A DNA stretch of 64,000 bases, taken from the NCBI GenBank assembly GCA_964434235.1, contig CAYSUN010000001.1, forward strand, positions 33,977 through 97,976. Direction: 5' to 3'. The notes below the pieces were generated by a model. That model was not told where the DNA came from, searched no databases, and worked only from the letters and a program-made list of their open reading frames with translations. This DNA is from JABMRF01 sp964434235 (GTDB lineage: Bacteria; Patescibacteriota; Patescibacteriia; UBA11705; JABHMO01). Below are positions 1-7,125 of the stretch, in pieces. The position numbers were made by a program, and so were the translations under genes. The stretch's first letter is position 1, and the number at the start of each line of letters is the position of its first letter.

Positions 1-1
1 G

Positions 2-613
2 AGTGAGGATGAAAATTTTCGTTTAGGAATTTATCCAGAAGTTTTAGCCAAAGAAACGAGAGTAGTAGTAAAACAATTTGACCAGAATGATTTTGTCTAT
101 CCTGAAAATTGGACTCCAATTAGTGATGTTTATGAATTTGATATTTTCAATAAACAAGCATTCCAAAACGAGAAACCTCTTATTATTAGAATTAAAACAC
201 AAAAAGCATCAACTCATTTGAAGAAAATATTTTTCTGGAATGGTGTGATTGAACAATGGGTTGAATTGCCTTCGGAAACAGCTGACCTAGAAACAATGAA
301 ATCAATTATTCATTTACCTTATGCGAAAATGGTTGTACTTGAAAATCAAGAAATATTAGGTATTGGTGATGCTAGCTGGTATGCTTATAAGGGTTGTATG
401 TGTGCGGCTTCACCTGATTATGCCAAAGGCACAAAGTTAAAAGTTAAAGATCTTGATACAAATAAGGAAATAGTTGTGACTGTAAATGATTACGGTCCAG
501 ACAGAAGTATTTTTCCAGAGCGAATTATTGATTTGGATAAAGTTGCATTTCAAGAATTAGGGAAATTAAGCTGTGGCGTCTTGAAAAATATATTAGTTAC
601 GGAAATAAAATAA
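2..613 (+). CDS. RlpA-like double-psi beta-barrel protein, 5' end outside window
   Basis: The frame is open from base 2, so the N-terminus lies upstream of the window; an internal TTG at 218 is not a convincing start. About 203 residues are visible. The last 90 read as an RlpA-type double-psi beta-barrel: GDASWYAY, then GTKLKVKDL, VTVNDYGP and RIIDLDKVAFQELG, the usual order of the family, including the conserved Asp of the VND and IID motifs. RlpA-like domains bind or cleave denuded peptidoglycan at division sites. The gene ends 9 bases before ftsE, which fits a division or cell-wall role. Enzyme activity is inferred; the missing N-terminus may hold a signal peptide and another domain. Confidence 0.75.
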   Translation, partial: SEDENFRLGIYPEVLAKETRVVVKQFDQNDFVYPENWTPISDVYEFDIFNKQAFQNEKPLIIRIKTQKASTHLKKIFFWNGVIEQWVELPSETADLETMKSIIHLPYAKMVVLENQEILGIGDASWYAYKGCMCAASPDYAKGTKLKVKDLDTNKEIVVTVNDYGPDRSIFPERIIDLDKVAFQELGKLSCGVLKNILVTEIK

Positions 614-622
614 AAATAAAAT

Positions 623-1303
623 ATGATAAGGTTTCGACAAGTTACAAAATTTTATGAGCCAGATACTTATGCGCTCAAAGGTGTTAATATCCACATAAAA
701 CAAGGAGAGTTTGTTTCGATTATTGGACAAAGTGGAAGTGGTAAAACAACTTTAGTGAAATTATTAACAGCTGAGGAAACTTTAACAGACGGTTCACTTA
801 ATTTGAGTGGTTGGGATATTTCCAAAATTCATTATCGAGAGATCCCTTTACTTAGACGCCAAATAGGCGTGATTTTTCAGGATTATAAGTTGTTAGCTCA
901 AAAAACTGTATACGAAAATATTGCGTTTGCTTTGGAGGCGTGTGGTGCTCCACATAAAAAAATAAAAGCAATTATTCCACAAATTTTAAGAGTTGTTAAC
1001 CTTTCAAATAAAGCTGATCGTTATCCGAAGCAACTTTCAGGTGGAGAACAACAAAGAGTTGGGATTGCTCGATCTTTGATTCATAGACCAAAAATTTTGG
1101 TGGCGGATGAGCCAACAGGTAATTTGGATTTGACTAATACTCGGGAAATTGTTGATTTGCTAAAAAAGATTAACGAACTTGGCACAACTGTGATGTTAGT
1201 TACGCATGATCGTGATGTTGTAAATATGCTAAAAAAACGGGTGATTGTTTTGGATCGCGGGCAAGTAGTCAGTGATCAAAAGGTTGGTCGATATGTTATG
1301 TAG
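623..1303 (+). CDS. ftsE: Cell division ABC transporter ATP-binding protein FtsE
   Basis: This 226-residue ABC ATPase has Walker A GQSGSGKT (35-42), Q-loop Q86, signature LSGGEQQ (138-144), Walker B ILVADEPTG (D162, E163) and a switch His in VTHD. Length and the FtsE-type signature match the family. FtsE pairs with the membrane protein FtsX, encoded 6 bases downstream, and the complex turns on peptidoglycan hydrolases at the division site from the cytoplasmic side. No Shine-Dalgarno site precedes the ATG; the leader is AT-only. Its closeness to an RlpA-like wall protein supports the division assignment over a generic transporter ATPase. Confidence 0.95.
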   Translation: MIRFRQVTKFYEPDTYALKGVNIHIKQGEFVSIIGQSGSGKTTLVKLLTAEETLTDGSLNLSGWDISKIHYREIPLLRRQIGVIFQDYKLLAQKTVYENIAFALEACGAPHKKIKAIIPQILRVVNLSNKADRYPKQLSGGEQQRVGIARSLIHRPKILVADEPTGNLDLTNTREIVDLLKKINELGTTVMLVTHDRDVVNMLKKRVIVLDRGQVVSDQKVGRYVM

Positions 1304-1309
1304 TTAATA

Positions 1310-2245
1310 ATGAAAATAAAAATAAAATATATGAATTATTCTTTTTTCCGAATAATAAAATTTGCAATTCAAGATTTCTATAGAAATTTTTGGTTATCAA
1401 TAGTAACTATTACAGTTCTAATTTTAGCTTTATTTTCAGTTAATATTTTAGTTTCCTTAAATGCTATTTCTGATAGTGTTATTAGTTCAGTCAAGGACAA
1501 GGTTGATGTAAGTGTGTTTTTTCAGGCTGAAACGCCACAAGCTGTGATTGATAATTTTCAGCAAAAAATTGTGGCAATGGATGAAGTAGACAGTGTTTTG
1601 TTTATTGGTAAAAATGAAGCTTTGGATAGTTTTAAGGAAAAACATAGCGATGATCCAGCTTTGATGGAAGCGCTTAAGGAAGTCGAACAAAATCCTTTGT
1701 TAGATGCTTTAATTGTTAAGGCTACAGACACTGCTGGTTATAATAAAATATTATCAACTTTGAATTTACCAGAAAATCAAGAAGTCATTAAATATCAAAA
1801 TTATACTGATCATGAAAAGATTATTAACCGAGTTTCTGTTTTGAGTGATAAAATTAGAAAATTCAGTCTTTCTTTGACAGTGATATTCTCAATTATTGCG
1901 ATATTAATAGTTTTTAATGCAATTAGAGTCACAATCTATACTCATCGTGAAGAGATCGCAGTTATGCGCCTTGTGGGGGCTAGTAATTCATTTATTAGAG
2001 CGCCATTTTTGGTGGAAGGTATAATTTTTGCTCTTGTTTCTGTTTGTCTGGCTTCAATTGCTTTGTATGTTTGTTTTATTGCATTAACTCCATATTTAAG
2101 CGGTTTCCTTGAAACTTACAATTTTAGTTTAATTGGGTATTATCAAGCTAATTTTTGGCAAATTTTATTATCTCAGATTGGGGCAGTGATCCTTTTGAAT
2201 ATAGTAAGCGCGGGTGTGGCTATAGGTAAGCACCTTCGAGTTTAA
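1310..2245 (+). CDS. ftsX: Cell division protein FtsX
   Basis: The 311-residue protein has the FtsX plan: one N-terminal membrane helix (about 25-47), an extracellular domain of about 120 residues, then three C-terminal helices with the FtsX-type stretch THREEIAVMRLVGAS before the last two. It partners FtsE, whose gene ends 6 bases upstream. The extracellular loop normally contacts a hydrolase or its activator; the RlpA-like protein upstream is a candidate partner, by inference. An ATG nine codons in (MNYSFF) is an alternative start. A hairpin terminator follows. Confidence 0.93.
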   Translation: MKIKIKYMNYSFFRIIKFAIQDFYRNFWLSIVTITVLILALFSVNILVSLNAISDSVISSVKDKVDVSVFFQAETPQAVIDNFQQKIVAMDEVDSVLFIGKNEALDSFKEKHSDDPALMEALKEVEQNPLLDALIVKATDTAGYNKILSTLNLPENQEVIKYQNYTDHEKIINRVSVLSDKIRKFSLSLTVIFSIIAILIVFNAIRVTIYTHREEIAVMRLVGASNSFIRAPFLVEGIIFALVSVCLASIALYVCFIALTPYLSGFLETYNFSLIGYYQANFWQILLSQIGAVILLNIVSAGVAIGKHLRV

Positions 2246-2267
2246 GGGTTTACAATGTCCAAAAATC

Positions 2268-2300
2268 ATGCTAAACTACTATTCGTAGTTAGCATTTTGT
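2268..2300 (+). terminator. Terminator-like hairpin after ftsX
   Basis: ATGCTAA-ACTAC pairs with GTAGTTAGCAT around a short loop (one bulged base), followed by TTTTGTTATTT. It ends the ftsE-ftsX unit and lies 20 bases before the first tRNA gene. A TGCTAAACT string in its left arm could also act as a -10 element. Confidence 0.55.
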
Positions 2301-2320
2301 TATTTAGTCTATCGAAATAA

Positions 2321-2410
2321 GGAGAGGTGCCTGAGCGGTCGAAAGGGGCACCCTGCTAAGGTGTTAGATTCTAACGGGTCTCGAGGGTTCGAATCCCTCC
2401 CTCTCCGCCA
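2321..2410 (+). tRNA. tRNA-Ser (anticodon GCT)
   Basis: Acceptor arms GGAGAGG and CCTCTCC close the cloverleaf. The anticodon stem GCACC/GGTGT holds loop CTGCTAA, giving anticodon GCT (codons AGC and AGT). A long variable arm, discriminator G and encoded CCA (2408-2410) are all typical of tRNA-Ser. Length is 90 nt. Confidence 0.95.
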
Positions 2411-2448
2411 AAAATAGACATATAAACAAATAAGGGATGAGAAGCCTG

Positions 2449-2500
2449 CCCTGAGGTAGGAGCAAGCGACGAATCTCAGGGAATCCCTCCCTCTCCGCCA
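2449..2500 (+). repeat. Hairpin element ending in a copy of the tRNA-Ser(GCT) 3' end
   Basis: Inverted repeat CCCTGAG (2449-2455) and CTCAGGG (2475-2481) encloses GGAGCAAGCGACG. The right arm runs directly into a 20-base exact copy (2481-2500) of the tRNA 3' end (2391-2410), including CCA. The copy sits exactly 90 bases after the original. No cloverleaf can be folded upstream of it, so it is not a second tRNA. Confidence 0.75.
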
Positions 2501-2593
2501 ATTTATTCGTTTTTTGGGCTTAAATATAGTGCAAAGGGCTAATCATAAAAATAGCGTAAATTACTTGTTGCAAATTAAAATCATAATAATTAT

Positions 2594-2683
2594 GGAGAGA
2601 TGGCTGAGTGGTTGAAGGCGACGGTCTTGAAAACCGTTGAACCTGCAAGGGTTCCGTGGGTTCAAATCCCACTCTCTCCGCCA
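2594..2683 (+). tRNA. tRNA-Ser (anticodon TGA)
   Basis: Acceptor GGAGAGA pairs with TCTCTCC. Anticodon stem ACGGT/ACCGT holds loop CTTGAAA, giving anticodon TGA (UCN codons). A long variable arm, discriminator G and encoded CCA (2681-2683) are present. Length is 90 nt. Confidence 0.95.
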
Positions 2684-2727
2684 AAGATTATCAATTCTTA
2701 ATATCGGGATTTGAATGGGAAGGGGTA

Positions 2728-2819
2728 GGGAAACGGTAGTTTCCCGAGGAGGAAAGTTGGGAAACCTTGGGTTTCCCAAAGGAGCAAAGCGACGCTCAAG
2801 ATCCCACTCTCACTCCGCC
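2728..2819 (+). repeat. Two palindromes and a degenerate copy of the tRNA-Ser(TGA) 3' end
   Basis: GGGAAAC (2728-2734) pairs with GTTTCCC (2739-2745). TTGGGAAACC (2757-2766) pairs perfectly with GGTTTCCCAA (2770-2779). Then GGAGCAAAGCGACG, close to the motif after the first tRNA, leads into 2801-2819, a copy of the tRNA 3' end with a two-base insertion. Confidence 0.7.
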
Positions 2820-2837
2820 TAAAATAAACTTAATTTA

Positions 2838-2869
2838 AGCAGTTTCGCGTACGCGAAGCTGTTTTTTTT
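2838..2869 (+). terminator. Intrinsic terminator
   Basis: AGCAGTTTCGCG and CGCGAAGCTG form a strong stem around TA, followed by eight T. It closes the tRNA-Ser region. Confidence 0.85.
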
Positions 2870-2906
2870 ATTGCTCTTTTTTGTGTAATTTTATTTGCCT
2901 GATTTC

Positions 2907-2935
2907 GGAAAAATGAGTATAATTTAGTTAGATTT
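2907..2935 (+). promoter_or_regulatory. Promoter block (copy 1 of 2)
   Basis: TATAAT at 2918-2923 sits in a 29-base block that recurs with one mismatch at 4515-4543. No good -35 is visible at 17 bases. It would give a leader of about 60 bases for the gene at 2992; that leader contains AGGAGG at about 2947-2952, too far from the ATG to serve it. Confidence 0.55.
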
Positions 2936-2991
2936 GGGTTCGGGTAGGAGGATTTTTGTAAAATTAATTTTTATTTTTTAATCCCAACAAT

Positions 2992-3420
2992 ATGATAGAT
3001 CTTAAAAATGCTAATAAAAAACTTATTGATTTAATTTTTTTTGCCTTGGATAACGGAATCGATTCGGTTAAAACAGGTGACCTCTTAATACCATTTATTG
3101 TTGCTGAAACAGATAGTAAAAAAACACTAAATAAGTTTGTACCAAAAGATTTTAGTAAAATGGAAGAATGTTTGCAAAAAGCTCAAGAATATATAACCAA
3201 GCTTAATCCTTTACCAGATTTTATTGTGATTACGTTTGATGGGAAGGTAACAATTCAAGGCGAAAAAACAGAGGCGATAGTGGTCAAAGGATTTGATAAA
3301 ACACAAGATGAAGGGTTTGTATTTGCCCAGAGATATAAACCAAAAGCATTTTTAAAAAAGTTTTCTGTCATAGGTAATGCTGGTTACATGGGAAATGAAT
3401 CAAACCCATTGAAAAAATAA
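2992..3420 (+). CDS. Hypothetical protein, 142 aa
   Basis: I do not recognise this family. The product is soluble, with no signal peptide or membrane helix, and mixes an N-terminal helical part (LIDLIFFALDNG) with strand-like segments (FIVITFDGKVTIQGE, AIVVKGFDK). It could be a small alpha/beta domain. The ATG lacks a Shine-Dalgarno site and is preceded by an AACAAT string, as is the gene at 4668, which shares the same promoter block. That may mean coordinated expression; a link in function is only a guess. Confidence 0.6.
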   Translation: MIDLKNANKKLIDLIFFALDNGIDSVKTGDLLIPFIVAETDSKKTLNKFVPKDFSKMEECLQKAQEYITKLNPLPDFIVITFDGKVTIQGEKTEAIVVKGFDKTQDEGFVFAQRYKPKAFLKKFSVIGNAGYMGNESNPLKK

Positions 3421-3486
3421 AAATTTACATCACTTGACACAGAATATGCGGTTCTGTTCGTCATCGTAACTTTTTTAACTATAATC

Positions 3487-3538
3487 ATCTTTGGCACTGG
3501 CAAGTCGCTTTATTCCAAATTATATCAGTGCCAAAGAT
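3487..3538. repeat. Inverted repeat with 13-bp perfect arms
   Basis: ATCTTTGGCACTG (3487-3499) is the exact reverse complement of CAGTGCCAAAGAT (3526-3538), with a 26-base loop. There is no T-run on either side, so it is not a plain terminator. It lies in the 250-base gap between two hypothetical genes; a smaller CAGAA/TTCTG hairpin lies about 50 bases upstream. Confidence 0.7.
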
Positions 3539-3670
3539 CGCATATATACGAAAGTTGTGTGAAATAGCAAGAAATTCCTTACTTATTTTTTAGATTTTTT
3601 TTGGGAAATTTATTTTAGGTCAAACATGACTTGTGATAAAATATAATCATTATTATTAACTACTAAAATT

Positions 3671-3910
3671 ATGGAAAACCCGCAAATGGGCTCAACGCCC
3701 GAACAGCCAAAGAAAAAATGGAAAGTGCTAATCGAAATGGAAGGATATGGCAAAGATGGTGAAGAAATTACCGGCCCAGCTCTTTATGAAGAAGTAATAG
3801 TTGAAGCAATGACTGCTGATGAGGCAGATGATGTTGTGACAAATATGGATTTTGGCAATCGTAGAGTAAGCTACGTAGAAGAACCGGAGGAAGTTATAGA
3901 AGCTAAATAA
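3671..3910 (+). CDS. Hypothetical acidic protein, 79 aa
   Basis: Short soluble protein without recognised domains. After a Pro/Lys-rich start (PEQPKKKWKVLIEMEGYG) it reads as alternating strands and one helix (TADEADDVVTNMDFG), and it ends in an acidic tail. The pattern resembles small single-domain beta-alpha-beta proteins, but no family can be named. A TATAAT at 3642-3647 could be its promoter, giving a leader of about 17 bases. The next gene starts 29 bases downstream, so the two are probably co-transcribed. Confidence 0.6.
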   Translation: MENPQMGSTPEQPKKKWKVLIEMEGYGKDGEEITGPALYEEVIVEAMTADEADDVVTNMDFGNRRVSYVEEPEEVIEAK

Positions 3911-3939
3911 GTTGTATCATTCAAACAAAATTTATACTT

Positions 3940-4485
3940 ATGGAAGGTGAACAACATTTTTCCCCTAAAAAAAAGAAAAAGCCACTATTTTTGTATCACG
4001 CATCGGCCAACAGGGAAATAGAAAATTTTGAACCTCGAGCAAAAAGTACACGTGACCCAGAAGAAGGTCCTGTTATTTTTGCCACCCCTGATTTTGCACT
4101 TGCTACTACATTTTTAGTCAGCGAAGCAAATGATGAGTGGACTCAAATTGGAAAAATCAACAATACCCCTTACATGGTAATTATGGATAAAGAAAAATTT
4201 TTGCTACATGATAAAGGTGGCTCAATTTATAAATTTTCGAATAATGGCTTTACTTCAGATCCAGACAAGGGTATGGGCGATGATGAATGGACCAGTAGAG
4301 ATTCGGTTACTCCAATTGAAAAAACGGATGTTGAATCAGCTCTTGGGGCAATGATAGAAAATGGCGTACAAGTATTCTTCGTGGAGAAAGAAACATTCAG
4401 CAAGATTAAAGACTCCGCAGATAAGATCAGCATATTAAAAACACTTGAATCTGAAAATCAAAGACAAGGAAAAAATTTTGCGTGA
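3940..4485 (+). CDS. Hypothetical protein, 181 aa (YHAS-type N-terminus)
   Basis: Soluble protein with a basic N-terminus (KKKKK at 11-15) and an early LYHASANREIENFEPR segment followed by VIFATPDFALATTF. A Tyr-His pair followed later by a strand of this kind is seen in several ADP-ribosyltransferase-like folds; I offer that as a weak structural guess only, since no catalytic Glu motif is clear. Several stretches (DPEEGPVIFATPD, GVQVFFVEKETF) look strongly conserved rather than random. The gene follows the 79-aa gene by 29 bases and probably shares its transcript. Function unknown. Confidence 0.6.
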   Translation: MEGEQHFSPKKKKKPLFLYHASANREIENFEPRAKSTRDPEEGPVIFATPDFALATTFLVSEANDEWTQIGKINNTPYMVIMDKEKFLLHDKGGSIYKFSNNGFTSDPDKGMGDDEWTSRDSVTPIEKTDVESALGAMIENGVQVFFVEKETFSKIKDSADKISILKTLESENQRQGKNFA

Positions 4486-4514
4486 AATTGTAGTTTTGCT
4501 TTTTTCCTGTTTTG

Positions 4515-4543
4515 GGAAAAATAAGTATAATTTAGTTAGATTT
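4515..4543 (+). promoter_or_regulatory. Promoter block (copy 2 of 2)
   Basis: Same 29-base block as 2907-2935 with one mismatch; TATAAT at 4526-4531. It lies about 125 bases before the CPBP protease gene. A weak TTTTCC/GGAAAA hairpin overlaps its left end and could terminate the gene before it. Confidence 0.5.
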
Positions 4544-4667
4544 ATATCACACAACACCGAGATAAGTAAAAGGGGATAGTTTAATATTTCTTGATCCATA
4601 ACTCCGTAAAAATGTTTATTTAATAAGGGGAAAAGAATATAATTAAATTAAAATAAATTATAACAAT

Positions 4668-5426
4668 ATGAAACATATTATAAGTTGGAAAGTGTTTTTT
4701 GTTTTATTAGGATTGGCAATGATCAGCATAATTTGCGTATTTCCATACATTCTCACTGTTCAGGGGGAATTATTAAATAAAATTGGCCAGCCGATTCAGG
4801 TTATATTCATCGCTCAATTTATTCAAAGCCTTATTCTTTTTTCTATTGTTATATTTTTTGGGCTTTTTTTTGCAAAAAAATTAAATTTTCAACTTCCACT
4901 TATTGAAAAAATATTAGAAAAAAAAGATTATAAGTCAATATTAAAAAATATTCTAGGAAAATCAGTCCTCTCAGGAATTATCGTGGCCATTGCCATCTAT
5001 GTATTAGATATTCTTTTTTCTATAAATGGTGCGATTATTACCACCCACGAAAACTATGCCCCAATATGGCAAAAATTGCTCGCAGCTGTTTACGGAGGGG
5101 TGGCTGAAGAAATTCTAATGAGATTATTTTTGATGCTGTTCTTTATTTGGATTAGTGTGAAATTATTTAGAAAAACAGAAACTTCGAAATTAGGAATAAT
5201 CATATCAATTTTTCTCTCGGCTATAATATTTGGTTTGGGACATTTGCCGATTACAGCTTCTGTAACCGCGATTACACCTATAGTTATAGGTCGAGCAATT
5301 ATTTTAAATGGAATCGGCGGAATTGTTTTTGGCTGGCTTTTTTGGAAAAAGGGTCTTGAATCAGCAATAATTGCTCATTTTACTGCGGATATTTTTTTAT
5401 TAACCATTTTACCTTTGGTTTTTTAA
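4668..5426 (+). CDS. CPBP-family intramembrane metalloprotease (CAAX protease/Abi-like)
   Basis: The 252-residue protein has about seven membrane helices and the three CPBP motifs in order: AEEILMR (EExxxR), then FGLGH with the metal His, then AHFTADI near the C-terminus. CPBP proteins are membrane-embedded glutamic/metalloproteases related to CAAX prenyl endopeptidase Rce1; bacterial members process peptides or give bacteriocin self-immunity. No peptide or bacteriocin gene is obvious next door, so the substrate is unknown. Start at ATG 4668 without a Shine-Dalgarno site, after a leader of about 130 bases. Confidence 0.85.
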   Translation: MKHIISWKVFFVLLGLAMISIICVFPYILTVQGELLNKIGQPIQVIFIAQFIQSLILFSIVIFFGLFFAKKLNFQLPLIEKILEKKDYKSILKNILGKSVLSGIIVAIAIYVLDILFSINGAIITTHENYAPIWQKLLAAVYGGVAEEILMRLFLMLFFIWISVKLFRKTETSKLGIIISIFLSAIIFGLGHLPITASVTAITPIVIGRAIILNGIGGIVFGWLFWKKGLESAIIAHFTADIFLLTILPLVF

Positions 5427-5520
5427 AATATATTAAAAATATTAAACTTAATTAAATAATACAAATGCTACAATAGTAAAAGCCACAGATAGTCATATAA
5501 ACGTAAATGTATTCTTTAAT

Positions 5521-5664
5521 TCTGGAGGTGGCTACATTTAGGAGGCAAAAGTTTAAGGCGAATGGAAGTATTATGATAATTATTTCGGTGGTGAATCAGT
5601 GGCTGGTAAACATGAGACTATTAAAAAAAATAAAAGTATGAGTTTTTCTGGACAAAAGCTATAA
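5521..5664 (+). pseudogene. Decayed gene fragment, possibly DUF5680-like
   Basis: One frame reads SGGGYI, stop, EAKV, stop, then an open stretch (5557-5664) with GEWKYYDNYFGGESVAGK, ending at TAA. The W-x-Y-x-D-x-Y-x-GG-x-x-x-x-G spacing recalls the C-terminal half of the DUF5680 family, from memory only. Two in-frame stops and no start codon argue for a remnant. The rest of the 320-base gap (5427-5746) holds AT-rich DNA in which I see nothing else. Confidence 0.45.
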
Positions 5665-5746
5665 AAAGACCTATAATTATTATAATTATTGGGTATTTGA
5701 CGCTTGAATCTTGGCACAACTTTAGTCAATAAATAAAAATAAAAAT

Positions 5747-6268
5747 ATGAAAAAGTTTTTAACAAAATTAGTTACACCGTTAATGCCTGAAGATATTGGT
5801 GAAATCCATATTAGTTGGGAGTTCCCAGAATTTGTCCAACAAGAAAGAAGTCGAGCTTGGTATGTGGTATTTTCCTTGTTACTCGCTTTGTTGATTTTGT
5901 ATGCAGCTTTTACAGCGAATTTTTTGTTTGCCATAATTCTATTACTTGGTTCATTTGTAATTATTTTTCAATATTTTCAACAAGCTAGGAAATTGCCAAT
6001 GGTTATTGGTCAAGACGGTATTATTATAGATACCCAGTTTATTCCATATAAGGCTTTGAAAAGTTTTTCCATTGTTTATGAACCGCCAGTTATTAAACTT
6101 CTTTATTTAGATTTTAATAGTTCTGTACGAAAAAGTTTACCAGTTCCACTTGAAGATGTTAATCCAATCAAAGTCCGAGAAATTTTACTTAATTATATTG
6201 AAGAAAACTTTGAAAGAAAAGAAGAGTCATTTGATGAAACATTTGAAAGAGTCTTGCGTTTAAGATAA
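5747..6268 (+). CDS. Membrane protein with a PH-like cytoplasmic domain
   Basis: The 173-residue product starts with a short soluble part (residues 1-37), has two adjacent membrane helices (about 40-80), then a C-terminal domain of about 90 residues with strand-rich sequence (GQDGIIIDTQFIPYKAL, FSIVYEPPVIKLLYLDF) and a final helix. That layout, a helix hairpin followed by a small beta domain, resembles bacterial PH-like (bPH) membrane proteins. Function unknown. No Shine-Dalgarno site; ATG preceded by an AAATAAAAATAAAAAT leader. Confidence 0.65.
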   Translation: MKKFLTKLVTPLMPEDIGEIHISWEFPEFVQQERSRAWYVVFSLLLALLILYAAFTANFLFAIILLLGSFVIIFQYFQQARKLPMVIGQDGIIIDTQFIPYKALKSFSIVYEPPVIKLLYLDFNSSVRKSLPVPLEDVNPIKVREILLNYIEENFERKEESFDETFERVLRLR

Positions 6269-6322
6269 ATATAATTTAAAGTAATTAAATTACAGTTATC
6301 TGTTTTTTGTTTATATGATTTT

Positions 6323-6399
6323 GTCCTCATAGCTCAGTTGGATAGAGCGTCAGCTTGCGGAGCTGAAGGTCGGAGGTTCGAGTCTTCCTGGGGACACCA
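6323..6399 (+). tRNA. tRNA-Arg (anticodon GCG)
   Basis: Acceptor GTCCTCA pairs with TGGGGAC. D-arm GCTC/GAGC with GGA in the loop (A20 is an Arg identity element). Anticodon stem TCAGC/GCTGA holds loop TTGCGGA, so the anticodon is GCG. T-arm GGAGG/CTTCC with loop TTCGAGT. CCA is encoded (6397-6399). Most bacteria read CGN with an ACG (inosine) anticodon instead. Confidence 0.92.
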
Positions 6400-6403
6400 T
6401 TTT

Positions 6404-6426
6404 AAGCTGATTTTCAGCTTTTTTTG
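6404..6426 (+). terminator. Terminator after tRNA-Arg
   Basis: AAGCTGA and TCAGCTT form a 7-bp stem with a 3-base loop, followed by a run of T. It starts 5 bases after the tRNA CCA end. Confidence 0.85.
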
Positions 6427-6566
6427 TATAAATTTTTGAGTTGACGATTTATAATAAATATGATAATTTTTTATTGGAATGTATATTAACAATTATAAAA
6501 GGATTAATGCAAACAAAGATAAATTAATAAGCCAACTTGCTAGCAATCACTTAAAAGGAGAATTGA

Positions 6567-7124
6567 ATGAAAGTTATTCAAAACAAAATCGAGGGTGTTT
6601 TTGAATTTATTGCGACTGATATTGAAGAAACTAAAGTTCTAAGAAAATTGATCAAAGCTTGTAAACCTGGAAATAAATTGAATTATGGTGGATATATAGA
6701 TAATCCGGATAATTCTAGGAGTTTGAATTTCCATTTTGGAGCGAAGAAAAAAATACAAAGAAAAAGAATTAGTGCTTATGCTACTTTGAAAATTATTGTG
6801 CCAGTGGGTGGAATACAGTTGAGTTTAGCTGGAAATGATAAGGAAGATTTAGATAATATTAGGACCTTGCGTGATATTTGTCGTTTGGGGTCAGATGAGG
6901 TCATTTTTCTTAGCGGAACTGAGATTGATGGTTTAGTATCTATCGTTATTGCACCTAGCAATTGTAAGGTTTGTGGAGCTAAAATTGCTGATCTTGTAAG
7001 TTCTGAATTTAATATTTGTGAAACGTGTGCTGGTAACTGTGAGCATGAGTATGAGGAAATATATGTTCGAGGTGTTGGTTTTCGTGATTTTTGTGGATTG
7101 TGTGGACGAATGAAAGGAGCGTGA
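6567..7124 (+). CDS. Hypothetical zinc-ribbon protein, first tandem paralogue
   Basis: The 185-residue protein pairs an N-terminal domain of about 130 residues (EGVFEFIATDIEETKVLRKL) with a C-terminal Cys-rich part: CKVCG, then CETC, then CGLCG, typical of a zinc ribbon or knuckle. It is about half identical to the next gene, which starts one base after its stop. A strong AAAGGAG Shine-Dalgarno site lies 7 bases before the ATG, unlike most genes in this window. TTGACG at 6441-6446 with an AT-rich -10 region around 6462 may be the promoter. Function unknown; binding of nucleic acid or protein through the zinc site is possible. Confidence 0.75.
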   Translation: MKVIQNKIEGVFEFIATDIEETKVLRKLIKACKPGNKLNYGGYIDNPDNSRSLNFHFGAKKKIQRKRISAYATLKIIVPVGGIQLSLAGNDKEDLDNIRTLRDICRLGSDEVIFLSGTEIDGLVSIVIAPSNCKVCGAKIADLVSSEFNICETCAGNCEHEYEEIYVRGVGFRDFCGLCGRMKGA

Positions 7125-7125
7125 T

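Noticed and set aside
2411..2500. A third tRNA ending in CCA at 2500
   Set aside because: Only the 3' 20 bases match. No acceptor partner, D-arm or anticodon arm can be folded upstream.
2561..2779. Minus-strand reading frame over the second tRNA-Ser
   Set aside because: It runs antisense through a clear tRNA gene and the palindromes after it.
3487..3538. The 13-bp inverted repeat as a rho-independent terminator
   Set aside because: No T-run follows on either strand and the loop is 26 bases long.
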